Notes: a model not told the origin generated them from the sequence alone. A stretch of 58,669 nucleotides of DNA from an uncultured Roseovarius sp. (GCF_947259555.1 NZ_CAMYMD010000053.1:1-58669); one strand, 5' to 3'; positions 8,526-18,201 are shown, counted from the first letter of the stretch. Numbers and translations are program-made.

Positions 8526-9383
8526 TCAGCCTGCAACGTTCGCTTCGAGCGCCCGCAAGCTTCGCACAGCCTCTTCGAAATGCTGGGGGTGGGTGTCGAT
8601 CGCGTCTCGAAGCAGGCCCTGGCCAATATTCGTGTCACCCTGCTTGATCGCAGAGAGGCCGAGCGTGTAGAGCAATTGCGCCCGCTCTGTCTGTGTGACT
8701 GGCAGGACCGGCAGCGAATAGTTGCGCTGCGCACCGCGCGCCAGAATGAGGTTGTTTTTGGCCGTAAATAGTTTTGGGTCCTGGCGCACGGCATCTGTGA
8801 ACAGGCGTTCGGCTCCGGAATGATCCCCGCGTGTCAGCTTGGAATAGCCCCAGTTGTTCATCACGCTTGCCGGTTGTGTGGTCAGGCCGACAGCGGTCTC
8901 GTAAAAACTGTCTGCTTTTTTCCATTCCTGATTGCTGTCGGCGATCATCGCCTCAAGGCGGTAGCGCTTGAATGTCTCATGGGTCGGCGGGATGCTGTCC
9001 AGCACGGTATCCGCGCGATCCCATTCGTTGTTGCGAATGAGCGCGTCTGCGAGAGCGACCTTGTCATCGTGGGTCACATCCTTGTGCTCGGCGATCTTGC
9101 TCCACACGGCGACTGCCTCGGTGTTGCGCTTGGCCCGTACCAGCGACTTGCCAAGCCCGCGCTGAAGATCGATCCGGTCGGGTTGCTCGCCAACCGCGCG
9201 CTGAAAATAGGCAACCGCCTCGTTGGGGTCTCCGGCGGTCAGCATGACGTCGTTCAGGTTGGTTTCATCGACGACGTTGATGTTTTGGAAGGCGCGGTCA
9301 ACGTCGTTTCCGGTGCTCTTTTCGCAGGCGGACAGCGCAAACGCGCCCGTCACGCACAGGGAAACAAGAATAGGGTGGCGCAT
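8526..9383 (-). CDS. tadD: TadD-like TPR lipoprotein (larger)
   Basis: Outer-membrane-directed lipoprotein (lipobox LSAC at about residues 17-20) with tetratricopeptide repeats: PNEAVAYFQRAVGEQPDRIDLQRGLGKSL, the ADALIRNNEWDRADTVLD unit, and VMNNWGYSKLTRGDHSGAERLFTDAVRQDPKL are recognisable TPR helix pairs. 285 residues. TadD-type proteins act like pilotins/assembly factors for the RcpA secretin. Two TadD-like genes stand in tandem here; which one is the TadD orthologue cannot be told by eye. Confidence 0.82.
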   Translation of the reverse strand: MRHPILVSLCVTGAFALSACEKSTGNDVDRAFQNINVVDETNLNDVMLTAGDPNEAVAYFQRAVGEQPDRIDLQRGLGKSLVRAKRNTEAVAVWSKIAEHKDVTHDDKVALADALIRNNEWDRADTVLDSIPPTHETFKRYRLEAMIADSNQEWKKADSFYETAVGLTTQPASVMNNWGYSKLTRGDHSGAERLFTDAVRQDPKLFTAKNNLILARGAQRNYSLPVLPVTQTERAQLLYTLGLSAIKQGDTNIGQGLLRDAIDTHPQHFEEAVRSLRALEANVAG

Positions 9384-9412
9384 TTTTGCGTCCTTTTACT
9401 GCATCTGCCTCG

Positions 9413-9964
9413 TCACGGTATCTTGCGGATCAGATAGTCGCTGCTGCCCCGCCGTACCAATTTGTAATCTTGCTCTTGTTCAATACCATAATCGGAATTT
9501 TCCGATTTTGCGAGAGCTAAGCGCAGATTGTCGCGGATTGAGTCACTTTCGCCATTGTCGAGCGCATAGGCACGGCGCAGGATTTGCTCGGCCTCGGGAT
9601 ACTGGCGCTGCTCCACGAGCACGACGCCTAGATTGTTCCAGACCTCGGGTGAGGCGTCTTGGCTCTTGATAGCGTCGCGCAACAGGCGCTCTGCTGTGCC
9701 TAGACGTCCTAGCGCCAGATTTGCACTGCCAAGGCCGGCCAGAACATCGGCGCTCATGCCGTGAGTCACGGCGGCGCGGGTGAATGCCTTGTGCGCAAGC
9801 TCGTATTCCCCGGCATCCATCAGCCTGTGGCCCACGATGAGCCCGTCCACACCCTCGGCACCGGGCGCGGGGCCGGGGGCAAAGGGGGTGTCGTTCTGAG
9901 GAGCGGCAAGGCATCCGGCCAATACGAGACAACCTGTGAGGATAAGCGCCACCCGCCGCGTCAT
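9413..9964 (-). CDS. TadD-like TPR lipoprotein (smaller)
   Basis: 183-residue lipoprotein with signal MTRRVALILTGCLVLAGC (lipobox LAGC), then a Pro-rich linker and about three TPR units (YELAHKAFTRAAVTHGMSA, LGTAERLLRDAIKSQDASPE, PEAEQILRRAYALDNGESD). Lies between tadC (10 bases upstream) and the second TPR lipoprotein (29 bases downstream), so it is part of the tad operon. Probable partner of the larger TPR lipoprotein in secretin assembly; this role is inferred. Confidence 0.8.
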   Translation of the reverse strand: MTRRVALILTGCLVLAGCLAAPQNDTPFAPGPAPGAEGVDGLIVGHRLMDAGEYELAHKAFTRAAVTHGMSADVLAGLGSANLALGRLGTAERLLRDAIKSQDASPEVWNNLGVVLVEQRQYPEAEQILRRAYALDNGESDSIRDNLRLALAKSENSDYGIEQEQDYKLVRRGSSDYLIRKIP

Positions 9965-9974
9965 TTCACACCGT

Positions 9975-10964
9975 TTATCTCTCAGACATGGCCATCAGTT
10001 CCATGATTCCCAGAACCGAAGGGCCGACCAGAATGATCAGCAATGGCGGTACTGTAAGCATCATGGTTGCTAATGTCATCTTGGTCGGCAGCTTGTTGGC
10101 CTTTTCCTCGGCGCGCATGACACGTTTGTCACGCATCTCGGCGGCATAAACGCGCAGCGCCTCACCGATCGAGGTGCCAAAGGTCTGTGATTGTACCAGA
10201 ACGGTGACAAAGCTAGAAATATCCTGCACGCCACACCGCTCCGCCATCTCGTTGAGAACGGATGCCTTGTCGCGCCCGGCCTTGATCTGAAGGGCCACGA
10301 TCTCAAATTCCTCGGACAATGCGGGGTAAGAGGCGCGGATTTCGTTGGCGACGCGGATAATTGCCTGGTCCATGGATTGTCCGGCCTCGATACAGACAAG
10401 CATCATGTCGAGACTGTCGGGGAATCCGTCCTGAATCTCTTCCTGGCGCTTTTGCTGGCGTTTGGTGATCCAGTATTTGGGCAGCATGTAGCCGACACCG
10501 GCGGGTCCGAGAATATACATAAGCGTTTGCTGTGTCGTTGTCTCGGTACCGGATTTGAACAACAGATAGTATGCGACCCCCAACACCAAGAGCCCGAGCC
10601 CAAGCGCGAACTGTGCGAAGTGGAAATACCGCACGGCGTCGCGGTGCCTATAACCTGCCTGCATCAGGGTCAGGCGCATCTGGCTTAGTTGTTTGGCGTC
10701 CTGTGGTTCCAGAAAGCTTGCGTAGCGGTCGAGCTTTTTGTTCTGCGCAGCAGCGCGAAGATTTGTCTTGCCATCGCCTGTCTGACGACTCGCCGCAGCC
10801 GAGTTCGCCTTCTTGAGCTTTTCAAGAGGATCCTGTTTTTGCCGAAGCATCAATGGGATGGTGAACAGCACCAGCATGACGCCCAGCCCGCCAACCGCAA
10901 TCAGGGGGCCAAACGGCCCGAGCGCGCCGGTGAGGATATCGTTGATAGAGGACAGGATTTGCAT
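9975..10964 (-). CDS. tadC: Flp pilus assembly protein TadC (T2SF domain)
   Basis: Polytopic inner-membrane platform protein with a T2SSF domain. An N-terminal membrane helix (PLIAVGGLGVMLVLFTIPLML) is followed by a cytoplasmic linker, two further helices (HFAQFALGLGLLVLGVAYYL and a neighbour), the conserved core GFPDSLDMMLVCIEAGQSMDQAI with a helical bundle, and a C-terminal helix (MTLATMMLTVPPLLIILVGP). 329 residues. Pairs with TadB, 10 bases upstream. Confidence 0.92.
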   Translation of the reverse strand: MQILSSINDILTGALGPFGPLIAVGGLGVMLVLFTIPLMLRQKQDPLEKLKKANSAAASRQTGDGKTNLRAAAQNKKLDRYASFLEPQDAKQLSQMRLTLMQAGYRHRDAVRYFHFAQFALGLGLLVLGVAYYLLFKSGTETTTQQTLMYILGPAGVGYMLPKYWITKRQQKRQEEIQDGFPDSLDMMLVCIEAGQSMDQAIIRVANEIRASYPALSEEFEIVALQIKAGRDKASVLNEMAERCGVQDISSFVTVLVQSQTFGTSIGEALRVYAAEMRDKRVMRAEEKANKLPTKMTLATMMLTVPPLLIILVGPSVLGIMELMAMSER

Positions 10965-10974
10965 GATATCTGCC

Positions 10975-11943
10975 TTAGACCTTGATGTTCACGAGGGCGC
11001 GCATGACAATGAGATTGAGCACCAGAAAGACGCCCACGACGAGCACGGCGGGAATGAAGAACGGGTGCAGCATCGCCTCGTCATAGTAATCCGGCTTGAT
11101 CACCTGGATGCCGATGAGCGCAAAGATGGGAAAACCCGAGAGAAACTTGCCCGACCATTTCGCCTCGGCTGTGATCGCCTTGACCCGCCTAAATAAGCGA
11201 AAGCGGGCGCGGATCACCTTGGCCAGACCAGCAAGAATTTCGGCGAGGTTGCCGCCTGATTGCTGTTGGATGGTCACGGCCACGGCGAGAAAGCGTAGAT
11301 CCTGCATGTCGAGCCGCTCGGCCATTTCCTTGAGAGCTTCGCCCATGTCGCGGCCATACGCGGCCTCGTCAGCGATAATCCCGAATTCAGTGGCAAGTGG
11401 GTCGGCAACCTCAGTGGCGACGATGCCGATGGCCGACGAAAACGGGTGGCCGACGCGCAGGCTGCGCACCATCAGTTCGATGGCGTCAGGCAGCTGCTCT
11501 TCGAGCATGCTCATGCGCTTGCCTGCCTTCATGCTGATCCATGTAAAGATACCGCCAACACCGATGCCGACAGAGACCACCGCCCGGACCGGTACAGCGG
11601 TCTCGGTGCCGATCGAGAGGCCGATGAAGGCCAGCACGCTAAGCCCGGCCATCAGCATGATCAACTGTCGCGGCGTGAATGCAATCGCCGCTTTCTGCGC
11701 CTTTTCCGACAGGATCGCATAGAGCGGGATCTTGCGGGCTTTGAGATGCTGCTGCATCTCCTTGCGCAGGGTTTCCATGACCTGTTCACGATTGCCAGAC
11801 TTGTCGAGCATCTCAAGGCGCCGGTTGACCCGGTTGTTGAGGCTGATCGAGCGTCCGAAAACGGTGAGATATATGCCTTCGACCAACACGAGAACGCCGA
11901 CGAATATCAGGCCGTAGATAATCGGTTCTGCACTGAGTGTCAT
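10975..11943 (-). CDS. tadB: Flp pilus assembly protein TadB (T2SF domain)
   Basis: 322-residue inner-membrane protein homologous to TadC. The core QLPDAIELMVRSLRVGHPF is the T2SSF signature. Membrane helices: one N-terminal (IIYGLIFVGVLVLVEGIYL), a central pair (LIMLMAGLSVLAFIGL and the next), and a C-terminal one (FFIPAVLVVGVFLVLNLIV). Forms the pilus-extrusion platform with TadC under the TadA motor. The tadA gene ends 5 bases before its start. Confidence 0.92.
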   Translation of the reverse strand: MTLSAEPIIYGLIFVGVLVLVEGIYLTVFGRSISLNNRVNRRLEMLDKSGNREQVMETLRKEMQQHLKARKIPLYAILSEKAQKAAIAFTPRQLIMLMAGLSVLAFIGLSIGTETAVPVRAVVSVGIGVGGIFTWISMKAGKRMSMLEEQLPDAIELMVRSLRVGHPFSSAIGIVATEVADPLATEFGIIADEAAYGRDMGEALKEMAERLDMQDLRFLAVAVTIQQQSGGNLAEILAGLAKVIRARFRLFRRVKAITAEAKWSGKFLSGFPIFALIGIQVIKPDYYDEAMLHPFFIPAVLVVGVFLVLNLIVMRALVNIKV

Positions 11944-11948
11944 CTGCG

Positions 11949-13391
11949 TTACTCCGCTGCGATGGGTTCGTAGATATGTGCCGGCAGGTCATAGCCCCAG
12001 AGGCGGAAGCGTTCGGAATAATGCGAGCGCACGCCGGTGCCGGTGAAATGACCGATAATCTTGTTGTCGGGGCTGAGCCCGACGCGCTGAAAGCGGAATA
12101 TCTCCTGCATCGAGATAACATCGCCCTCCATCCCTGTGACTTCGGTGATCGAGGTCATTCGGCGCGACCCGTCCTGAAGGCGGTTTGCCTGCACGATGAG
12201 GTTGACAGCAGATGCGATCTGGCTGCGCACGGCCTTGAGCGGCATCTCGATGCCGGCCATGGCGACCATGTTTTCCAGACGGCTGATCGCGTCTCGGGCA
12301 TTGTTGGCGTGGATCGTAGTCATAGAGCCGTCGTGGCCGGTGTTCATGGCCTGCAACATGTCGATCACCTCCTCGCCGCGCGTCTCGCCCACGATGATGC
12401 GGTCGGGGCGCATGCGCAGCGCGTTCTTGAGGCAGTCGCGCGGGCTCACCTCGCCCTTGCCCTCGACATTGGGCGGGCGGCTTTCCATCCGGCCCACATG
12501 GATCTGCTGGAGTTGCAATTCGGCGGTGTCCTCGATGGTGAGGATGCGCTCCGCATTGTCGATGAAAGACGAAAGGGCATTGAGTGTGGTGGTCTTGCCC
12601 GAGCCCGTTCCGCCGGAGACGATCACGTTGAGCCGTGTCGCGACGGCGGCTTGCAAATAGGCGGCCATTTCCTCGGAAAACGCGCCAAAACTGACCAACT
12701 CGTCGATGCCAAGCTTGTCTTTCTTGAATTTTCGGATCGAGACGAGGCTGCCATCCACCGCGACCGGTGGCACCATCGCGTTAAAGCGCGAGCCGTCGGC
12801 GAGGCGGGCGTCCACATAGGGGTTCGATTCGTCGACACGCCGTCCCACTGCGCTCACGATCTTGTCGATGATGCGCAGCAGGTGACGCTCGTCCTTGAAG
12901 GTGACATCGCTGAGTTCCAGCTTGCCCGCACGTTCGATGAAAATCTGCTGTGGACCGTTCACAAGAATGTCGTTGACGGTGTCATCCTTGAGCAGCGTTT
13001 CGAGCGGGCCAAGCCCTTTGACCTCATCGTAGAGTTCCTGAGTGAGCTGTGTGCGATCCTCACGGTTGAGAACGATACTTTTCTCTTCGAGGATTTCGCT
13101 GGCGATAGAGCTGATCTCTGCGCGCAAGTCCGACTCGGTCGCGGTGTCGAGTGCGGCCAGGTTAAGGTGATCGAGCATCGCACGGTGCAGCTCGATTTTG
13201 ATCTCACTGATACGCTCCTTGCGCTTGCGCTCCTTGTCGATGCCGACCGGCTTGGCTGCGGCGACAGGGGACGGCTTGCGAAAGGACTGCGACTGGACTG
13301 CCTCGACCGCAGCCGTTTGGGGGGCCGGAGCCGGTGCGGCGTTGGCCGGGCTCTTGGTGGCTGCGCCAGATTTCTTATATCGGGAAAACAT
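11949..13391 (-). CDS. tadA: Pilus motor ATPase TadA/CpaF
   Basis: Secretion ATPase of the VirB11/GspE superfamily that powers Flp pilus assembly. 480 residues. The N-terminal Ala/Pro-rich segment is followed by the CpaF N-domain, Walker A SGGTGSGKTTT around residue 260, the Asp box (ILTIEDTAELQL), Walker B RMRPDRIIVGETRG, and the His box (TGHDGSMTTIHANN). All catalytic blocks are intact. Sits between tadZ (17-base gap) and tadB. Confidence 0.95.
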   Translation of the reverse strand: MFSRYKKSGAATKSPANAAPAPAPQTAAVEAVQSQSFRKPSPVAAAKPVGIDKERKRKERISEIKIELHRAMLDHLNLAALDTATESDLRAEISSIASEILEEKSIVLNREDRTQLTQELYDEVKGLGPLETLLKDDTVNDILVNGPQQIFIERAGKLELSDVTFKDERHLLRIIDKIVSAVGRRVDESNPYVDARLADGSRFNAMVPPVAVDGSLVSIRKFKKDKLGIDELVSFGAFSEEMAAYLQAAVATRLNVIVSGGTGSGKTTTLNALSSFIDNAERILTIEDTAELQLQQIHVGRMESRPPNVEGKGEVSPRDCLKNALRMRPDRIIVGETRGEEVIDMLQAMNTGHDGSMTTIHANNARDAISRLENMVAMAGIEMPLKAVRSQIASAVNLIVQANRLQDGSRRMTSITEVTGMEGDVISMQEIFRFQRVGLSPDNKIIGHFTGTGVRSHYSERFRLWGYDLPAHIYEPIAAE

Positions 13392-13408
13392 CGCTTCTAC
13401 CCTTTTTC

Positions 13409-14653
13409 CTAAGCTGCTTCGACGTCGCTCTTGCCCAGATCGTGAAGAGATCTGGCCAGTTTGGCGATTTCGCGGCGCAATGGGTTCTTGGCTGCGCTCG
13501 AGGCGAGCGGCAGGCCATGATCCGAGCTCTGGCAGACCGCGCGGCCACCGTCTGGCAGTTGCAGCTCGATGTTGATCTCAAGGCTCTCGGCCAAGCGTCT
13601 GACGCGGCTTTTTCCGCTGAGGTCGGTGAATTTCGGGGCGCGATTGAGACAATAGCGAAGTTTTTCAACCGGCAGGTCCTCGGAGAGCAGGGCGCGTTTG
13701 ACCCGCAAAGTGTTTTGCGCCGAGCGCATGTCGAGCTCCAGCGTGGCGAAATAGATATGCGCCGCGTTCAGCACCGATTCCGTCCATTGAACCAGCGTGC
13801 CTGGCATGTCGACGATCACATAGTCGAAATGCTTGCGTGCAAGGGCCAGCACTTTGTTGACGTCCTCTGACGTGATCATATCGAGCGGCAGGATGTCCGA
13901 CGGGGCGGTCAGAACCCAGAGCTTGTCATCAAACGAAACCAGTGCCTGGCGGAAGATGTCATCATCCAGCACTTCTGTATCGGACCACATCTCGAACACC
14001 ACCTCGCGGCGCGGCAGATCAAGATATGTCGATACTGATCCGAATTGCAGGCTGAAATCCAATAGGCAGACACGGGGCGGATTGGTTTTTTCGACATTAG
14101 CCAATTCCCACGCGAGATTCACGGCAAGGGTCGTGGCGCCGGTTCCGCCTGACAACCCCTGAACCCCGAGGATCACGGCGTCGCCTTCTGTGGGTTTTTC
14201 AAGAGCAGCTGGAGTGCTCGACGTCGCGAGCTGAACCGGAGCCGGAGCGTTGCGCAACCGGTCAATGGCGGCCTGAAGCTCGCCTTCGGGCAGAGGATAG
14301 GGCACGAATTCATCGGCACCGTGGCGCAGCAACTGGTGCAGTACGGCAGGGCTTACATCCTCTGCGATCAGGATGACCTTGATACCTTGCTTGCTGGCCA
14401 GAACGATGATCTCGCCAAGCATCACGAGATCGTCCTCATCCGTCTCATCGATCGCAATTGCGACGAATTCCAGAGATTCGGCCTCGGGCTGATTGAAGAA
14501 CGCCAGAGCTTCGGCGAATCCCAGATCTCCCCAGGTCTCGCCGAGAGCCGTCTCCATATCTTCGATTAACAGATCGAAGTTCTGCACGTCGCGGCTGATG
14601 GTACAGGCAACGATTGGTATAGGTTCTGGCTGTTTTATGGCACTACTCGTCAT
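13409..14653 (-). CDS. tadZ: TadZ/CpaE, MinD/ParA-like pilus localisation protein
   Basis: 414 residues: a receiver-like N-terminal domain (about 1-140, with IKVILIAEDVSP and HGADEFVPYPLPEGEL) followed by a ParA/MinD-fold domain. The P-loop is GLSGGTGATTLAVNLA near residue 165, which lacks the usual GK(T/S) lysine and so is the atypical TadZ form. IVDMPGTLVQWTE is the switch II region. TadZ proteins seed the pilus machine at the cell pole. First gene of the left tad block; the terminator at 14835-14864 separates it from the ompA-like gene upstream. Confidence 0.92.
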   Translation of the reverse strand: MTSSAIKQPEPIPIVACTISRDVQNFDLLIEDMETALGETWGDLGFAEALAFFNQPEAESLEFVAIAIDETDEDDLVMLGEIIVLASKQGIKVILIAEDVSPAVLHQLLRHGADEFVPYPLPEGELQAAIDRLRNAPAPVQLATSSTPAALEKPTEGDAVILGVQGLSGGTGATTLAVNLAWELANVEKTNPPRVCLLDFSLQFGSVSTYLDLPRREVVFEMWSDTEVLDDDIFRQALVSFDDKLWVLTAPSDILPLDMITSEDVNKVLALARKHFDYVIVDMPGTLVQWTESVLNAAHIYFATLELDMRSAQNTLRVKRALLSEDLPVEKLRYCLNRAPKFTDLSGKSRVRRLAESLEINIELQLPDGGRAVCQSSDHGLPLASSAAKNPLRREIAKLARSLHDLGKSDVEAA

Positions 14654-14834
14654 TCTAATGGTCCTGTTCTTGCCGTCGTCACGCGGGTGTCGCGAATGCG
14701 CTTGCCGGATATTTAAATGCGGTCATCCGGCGAGCCGGTCGCGTGCGACGGGAAACCTTTGGCACTCAGAGAAGATGCGCTTCAAGTTGGGCGACATTTG
14801 GGCCAAAAGATCGTAATTGTGCGATATCAGGATA

Positions 14835-14864
14835 CAAAAAACCCGCCCAGTCGGGGCGGGTTTC
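14835..14864 (-). terminator. Rho-independent terminator after the ompA-like gene
   Basis: On the minus strand AACCCGCCCC-GACT-GGGCGGGTT forms a strong GC stem followed by TTTTTTG. It lies 44 bases past the stop at 14908, so it ends the flp-cpaB-rcpA-ompA transcript and implies a separate promoter for tadZ onward within 14654-14834. Confidence 0.85.
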
Positions 14865-14907
14865 AGTTGGCTCGGCCTTGGCCGAACAGGGAGAACGTGT
14901 GCGAAGG

Positions 14908-15561
14908 TTACTCGTCCACCGCAGAGCCGCCCTGAACCATTGAAATCTGTGATTCAGGCTGTGCACTGTTGATGTATTCGCGATAAACCACCTCGGCGTA
15001 CCTGCCGTCCATGATGATTGGATGCGATTGGACGAAGCCGGATACCTCGGTGACGGTCCGCCGGTTGCGGCGCTCGCGGCCCTGCGTCACGATCAGTGGC
15101 TGCGTCTCGCCGAAAGAGGCCACCGCCTCGAGACGCGCTCGACTGATTCCCTGGCTGGAAAGGTAGGCGACTACGGCCTGTGCCCGTCGCATGCCGAGCG
15201 ATTTGTTGTAGGTGTTGGAGCCGACCGCATCGGTATGTCCGTAAACACGGAACCGCACTTCCGGGAACTGGCGAATCCAGCGCGCCTGCTCGCGAAGCGT
15301 GTCCCGCGCGCCTGCATCAAGCACGGCGGAATTGAACGCGAAATTGACCGTGCTCATGACCTCGTTGGCAAATCTGTTAGACAGGTCATACGCGTAACTG
15401 CGTTCACCAGTCATTACGAGATGGTTGTTCATCACCGCCTCGCCGAATTGGCCATTGTCAATGAGCGAACCCGCTTCGCCGTAATAGGAACGGTAGACCT
15501 CGCCTTGCTGAGCGCAGGCCGAGGCGGCGATCAGGCCGGCAATTGCGACAACGTGTTTCAT
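14908..15561 (-). CDS. OmpA-family lipoprotein of the tad locus
   Basis: 217 residues with lipobox ASAC at about 13-16 and a C-terminal OmpA-like peptidoglycan-binding domain. Visible blocks: VNFAFNSAVLDAGARDTL, FRVYGHTDAVGSNTYNKSLGMRRAQAVVAYL and ERRNRRTV. It occupies the slot next to the secretin where many tad loci carry cpaD/rcpB, so it probably anchors the secretin to the cell wall; that role is inferred. 16 bases after the rcpA stop. Confidence 0.85.
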   Translation of the reverse strand: MKHVVAIAGLIAASACAQQGEVYRSYYGEAGSLIDNGQFGEAVMNNHLVMTGERSYAYDLSNRFANEVMSTVNFAFNSAVLDAGARDTLREQARWIRQFPEVRFRVYGHTDAVGSNTYNKSLGMRRAQAVVAYLSSQGISRARLEAVASFGETQPLIVTQGRERRNRRTVTEVSGFVQSHPIIMDGRYAEVVYREYINSAQPESQISMVQGGSAVDE

Positions 15562-15577
15562 GTCCTCGGCCCTCTGC

Positions 15578-16996
15578 TTAATCCATTACATAGCCATAGG
15601 ATCCGGTAAAATCCTGCTTGGCCACTTCGCCCACCGGGCCATTGCTATTCGCACCGCGTGCCACGCGACCGTTCAGGAAAAGATCCTTTTCCGATGGCAG
15701 TTTGACCCGATCTGTCGGAAGCGCAAGCGCTTCGCCACGGGTGGGCGATACTAGATGTGCCGAGACAATGATCACCAACTCGGTTTGCGAGCGTTGGTAA
15801 TCGGCGCTGCGGAACAACGTTCCCAGTACCGGAATGTCACCCAGCCATGGCACCTGGCCGGCGTTGTCTCGAAAGTCGTCTTGAAGCAGACCCGCGATCG
15901 CAAAGCTGTCACCATCGCGGAGCGCGACCGTGGTCGATGTGTCCCGGCGGCGGAACGCCGGTACGGAAAACCCATCTGCAACCAAGGCGTTGGCCGTATC
16001 GATGGACGAGACCGCCGCGGCCATTTCGAGATTGATTATGCCATCGTCCACGACGCGCGGGACAAAGTTGAGCTCAACCCCAAAGGGCTTGAACTCGACG
16101 GTTGTGGTATCATTGTCCTGAGCCACCGGCACCGGGAATTCACCGCCGGCCAGAAACTTGGCTTCTTGCCCCGAAAGTGCTGTCAGGTTTGGCTCTGCAA
16201 GGGTGCGAACGACCCCTTTTGTTTCGAGCGCTTCGAGGAGGATGCCCACTTCGACCGAACCCACGTCAAAGCCGAACGCAAAAGCCGCATTGTTGCTGTT
16301 CGCCGGGGGAATGGCGCCGCCCAGAACACCCAGAACCCCCGCCTGGGTGTTGCTGGTGTTGGTGCCGCCGATCACGCCGAGGCCGCTGCCGCTGCGCCCG
16401 TCAATTGCCAGCGAGGTCGAAAGTGCCTTGGACACGCTGCGCTGCATTTCTGCAAACCGGACCTTGAGCATGACTTGCTGCTTGCCGGATACGGACATCA
16501 GATTCGACACCCGCTCAGGCGCGTAACGCTCGGCAAGATCCAGCGCGCGCTGCATGCGCGAAGCACTCGAAACCGCGCCGGAGATCACGATGCCGTCGTT
16601 GGCGCTTCGCACTTCGATCGGCTCTCCGGGGAGGATCTGTTTGAGGCGCTCCTTAAACTCCTCGATGTCCGTGCTGACATGCACATCGATATTTGTGATG
16701 AGACCGCCCGTGCCGTCAAAAAGGCTGAGCGTCGTGCGCCCTGGTGTTTTTCCCAAAACATATATCGTGCGATCTGAAAGGGTGGAGAAATCCGCAATGG
16801 CCGGGTTGGCGATGCTGAGTTCTGCAAACGACACATCGCTTTCTACGACAACGGCGCGGTTCATGGCAACATTCAGATTGCTTGATGTGCCGTTACGCAC
16901 GACACGAATGGTTTCAGCATGCGCAATCTGCGGCAGCTGACCTGCAAAAAGCGCCAACCCTGTCAGGGCCGCGCATAGATATTCACGCAATTTCAT
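15578..16996 (-). CDS. rcpA: Outer-membrane secretin RcpA/CpaC
   Basis: Type II/III secretin family protein forming the Flp pilus pore. 472 residues from the ATG at 16996, chosen because AAAGGCAGG precedes it and a signal peptide MKLREYLCAALTGLALFAG follows; the frame is open to a GTG at 17017. It has the N-terminal pilus/secretin domain (NLNVAMNRAVVVESDVSFAE), a BON-like segment (IEVRSANDGIVISGAVSSAS), and the secretin core with VPVAQ and PWLGDIPVLGTLFRS, the family's C-terminal signature. Separated from cpaB by 190 bases that contain a hairpin. Confidence 0.93.
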   Translation of the reverse strand: MKLREYLCAALTGLALFAGQLPQIAHAETIRVVRNGTSSNLNVAMNRAVVVESDVSFAELSIANPAIADFSTLSDRTIYVLGKTPGRTTLSLFDGTGGLITNIDVHVSTDIEEFKERLKQILPGEPIEVRSANDGIVISGAVSSASRMQRALDLAERYAPERVSNLMSVSGKQQVMLKVRFAEMQRSVSKALSTSLAIDGRSGSGLGVIGGTNTSNTQAGVLGVLGGAIPPANSNNAAFAFGFDVGSVEVGILLEALETKGVVRTLAEPNLTALSGQEAKFLAGGEFPVPVAQDNDTTTVEFKPFGVELNFVPRVVDDGIINLEMAAAVSSIDTANALVADGFSVPAFRRRDTSTTVALRDGDSFAIAGLLQDDFRDNAGQVPWLGDIPVLGTLFRSADYQRSQTELVIIVSAHLVSPTRGEALALPTDRVKLPSEKDLFLNGRVARGANSNGPVGEVAKQDFTGSYGYVMD

Positions 16997-17144
16997 GTGA
17001 CCTGCCTTTCCGATCACGCCTCATAATTGGGTCTTGATGCCCGTAATTCGGATCAGTGTGGGCCACTTCCGATTTTTTTTCAAGAATCAATGCGGATTTG
17101 CTCATTTTTATCGAAACTGTGACCTGTTTCATGTCGCAACGCGT

Positions 17145-17168
17145 AAGGCGCCCCCGAGGAGGCGCCTT
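17145..17168 (-). terminator. Hairpin between cpaB and rcpA (possible attenuator)
   Basis: AAGGCGCC (17145-17152) and GGCGCCTT (17161-17168) form an 8-bp perfect stem 20 bases after the cpaB stop. On the minus strand there is no T-run after it, so it may be an attenuator or RNA-stabilising element rather than a full terminator. Confidence 0.45.
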
Positions 17169-17187
17169 GTCGTCAACTCACCCGGAA

Positions 17188-18057
17188 TCAGTTGGTACAG
17201 GGAATGGGTGTCTCGATCACTTCGGCGCCGCGGCGTGTGCGGATCGTGCAGGTCTCCTTGACGGGTGCTTCTTCGACCACGGTTTCTGCAGTAAGACCCA
17301 ACAGGCTGTGCTGGTCGACCTCGATCGCCTCGGCCACAGTATCGTCAAGCGCACCGACAAGAGAGAGTGACAGGCGCCCTGTGGATTGTGCCTGTGCAAG
17401 GGCCGCGACCTGCTGTGGCCGCACAGAAACGGTTACGGTGCGCGCGATCACGGCTTCGGTCATGTCCATGTCCGACACTTGGTCGACGGCAATCAGTTTG
17501 ATTCCTGTTTCGATCAGCTTGGTCACTTCACCGGTCGAATTGGCTGCGGTGCGCACGTTGCCAGAGCCGACATTGCCGGTCCAGTAAATGTCGACCGTAT
17601 CACCGGGGCGCAGGAAGCCGGAAACACCGCTGGTGACGTCAACCTTTATCGCAAAGGCGCGCATACCACGTTCCAGTTGCGATGTGATGCCGGCTTCTTC
17701 TCCGGGTTTGGTGACTTTGACGGCAAGGATAGGCTCGTTCTTTTCCATCCGGCGCAGGGCCTTGCGCGGCACGCCCTCGCCTTGCGGGAACAGCTCTTCC
17801 ATCTTGCTGAAAATGCCCTCCGGCAGAGAGTCCTTCGGAAATGCGGTGAGGTGCACAGCATCCTTCTCGAGCGGCTCACCATATTTCAAGGCGCGCTTTG
17901 CGACGAAGATATCGACAGTCTCGATGTTTGGGGCACGCTGCTGCCGCTCGACGGCCAACTGACGCTGGTAGCCGTCAATATAATTCTTGGCCATGTAGAC
18001 GGCGAAGCCCGCGAGCCCGAGGCCCAGCAACAGCACCAATCCGAACACTACTCGCAT
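17188..18057 (-). CDS. cpaB: Flp pilus assembly protein CpaB/RcpC
   Basis: 289 residues with one N-terminal membrane anchor (VFGLVLLLGLGLAGFAVYMAK) and a periplasmic SAF domain (about 48-110, IFVAKRALKYGEPLEKDAVH). The RcpC-type domain follows, with FLRPGDTVDIYWTG. The C-terminus carries two cysteines (ETCTIRTRR and IPCTN) that may form a disulphide. It modulates the secretin. 214 bases separate it from the pilin gene, with a terminator in the gap. Confidence 0.9.
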   Translation of the reverse strand: MRVVFGLVLLLGLGLAGFAVYMAKNYIDGYQRQLAVERQQRAPNIETVDIFVAKRALKYGEPLEKDAVHLTAFPKDSLPEGIFSKMEELFPQGEGVPRKALRRMEKNEPILAVKVTKPGEEAGITSQLERGMRAFAIKVDVTSGVSGFLRPGDTVDIYWTGNVGSGNVRTAANSTGEVTKLIETGIKLIAVDQVSDMDMTEAVIARTVTVSVRPQQVAALAQAQSTGRLSLSLVGALDDTVAEAIEVDQHSLLGLTAETVVEEAPVKETCTIRTRRGAEVIETPIPCTN

Positions 18058-18201
18058 GGGGTTTCCTTTCCATCAAACGCTTCGATCCGACAATCCCGTC
18101 GAAGATCAAAGGCCGGGATATCAGGGGATTGTGTCAAAAACAGGGACGGAGGGCGGCGTTATCTCGCCATTGTCCTGCGCGGCGCATCTTGGGCGCGCGA
18201 T

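Noticed and set aside
11937..13412. 491-residue open frame antisense to tadA
   Set aside because: The minus strand holds the intact CpaF-type ATPase; the opposite frame has no recognisable domain.
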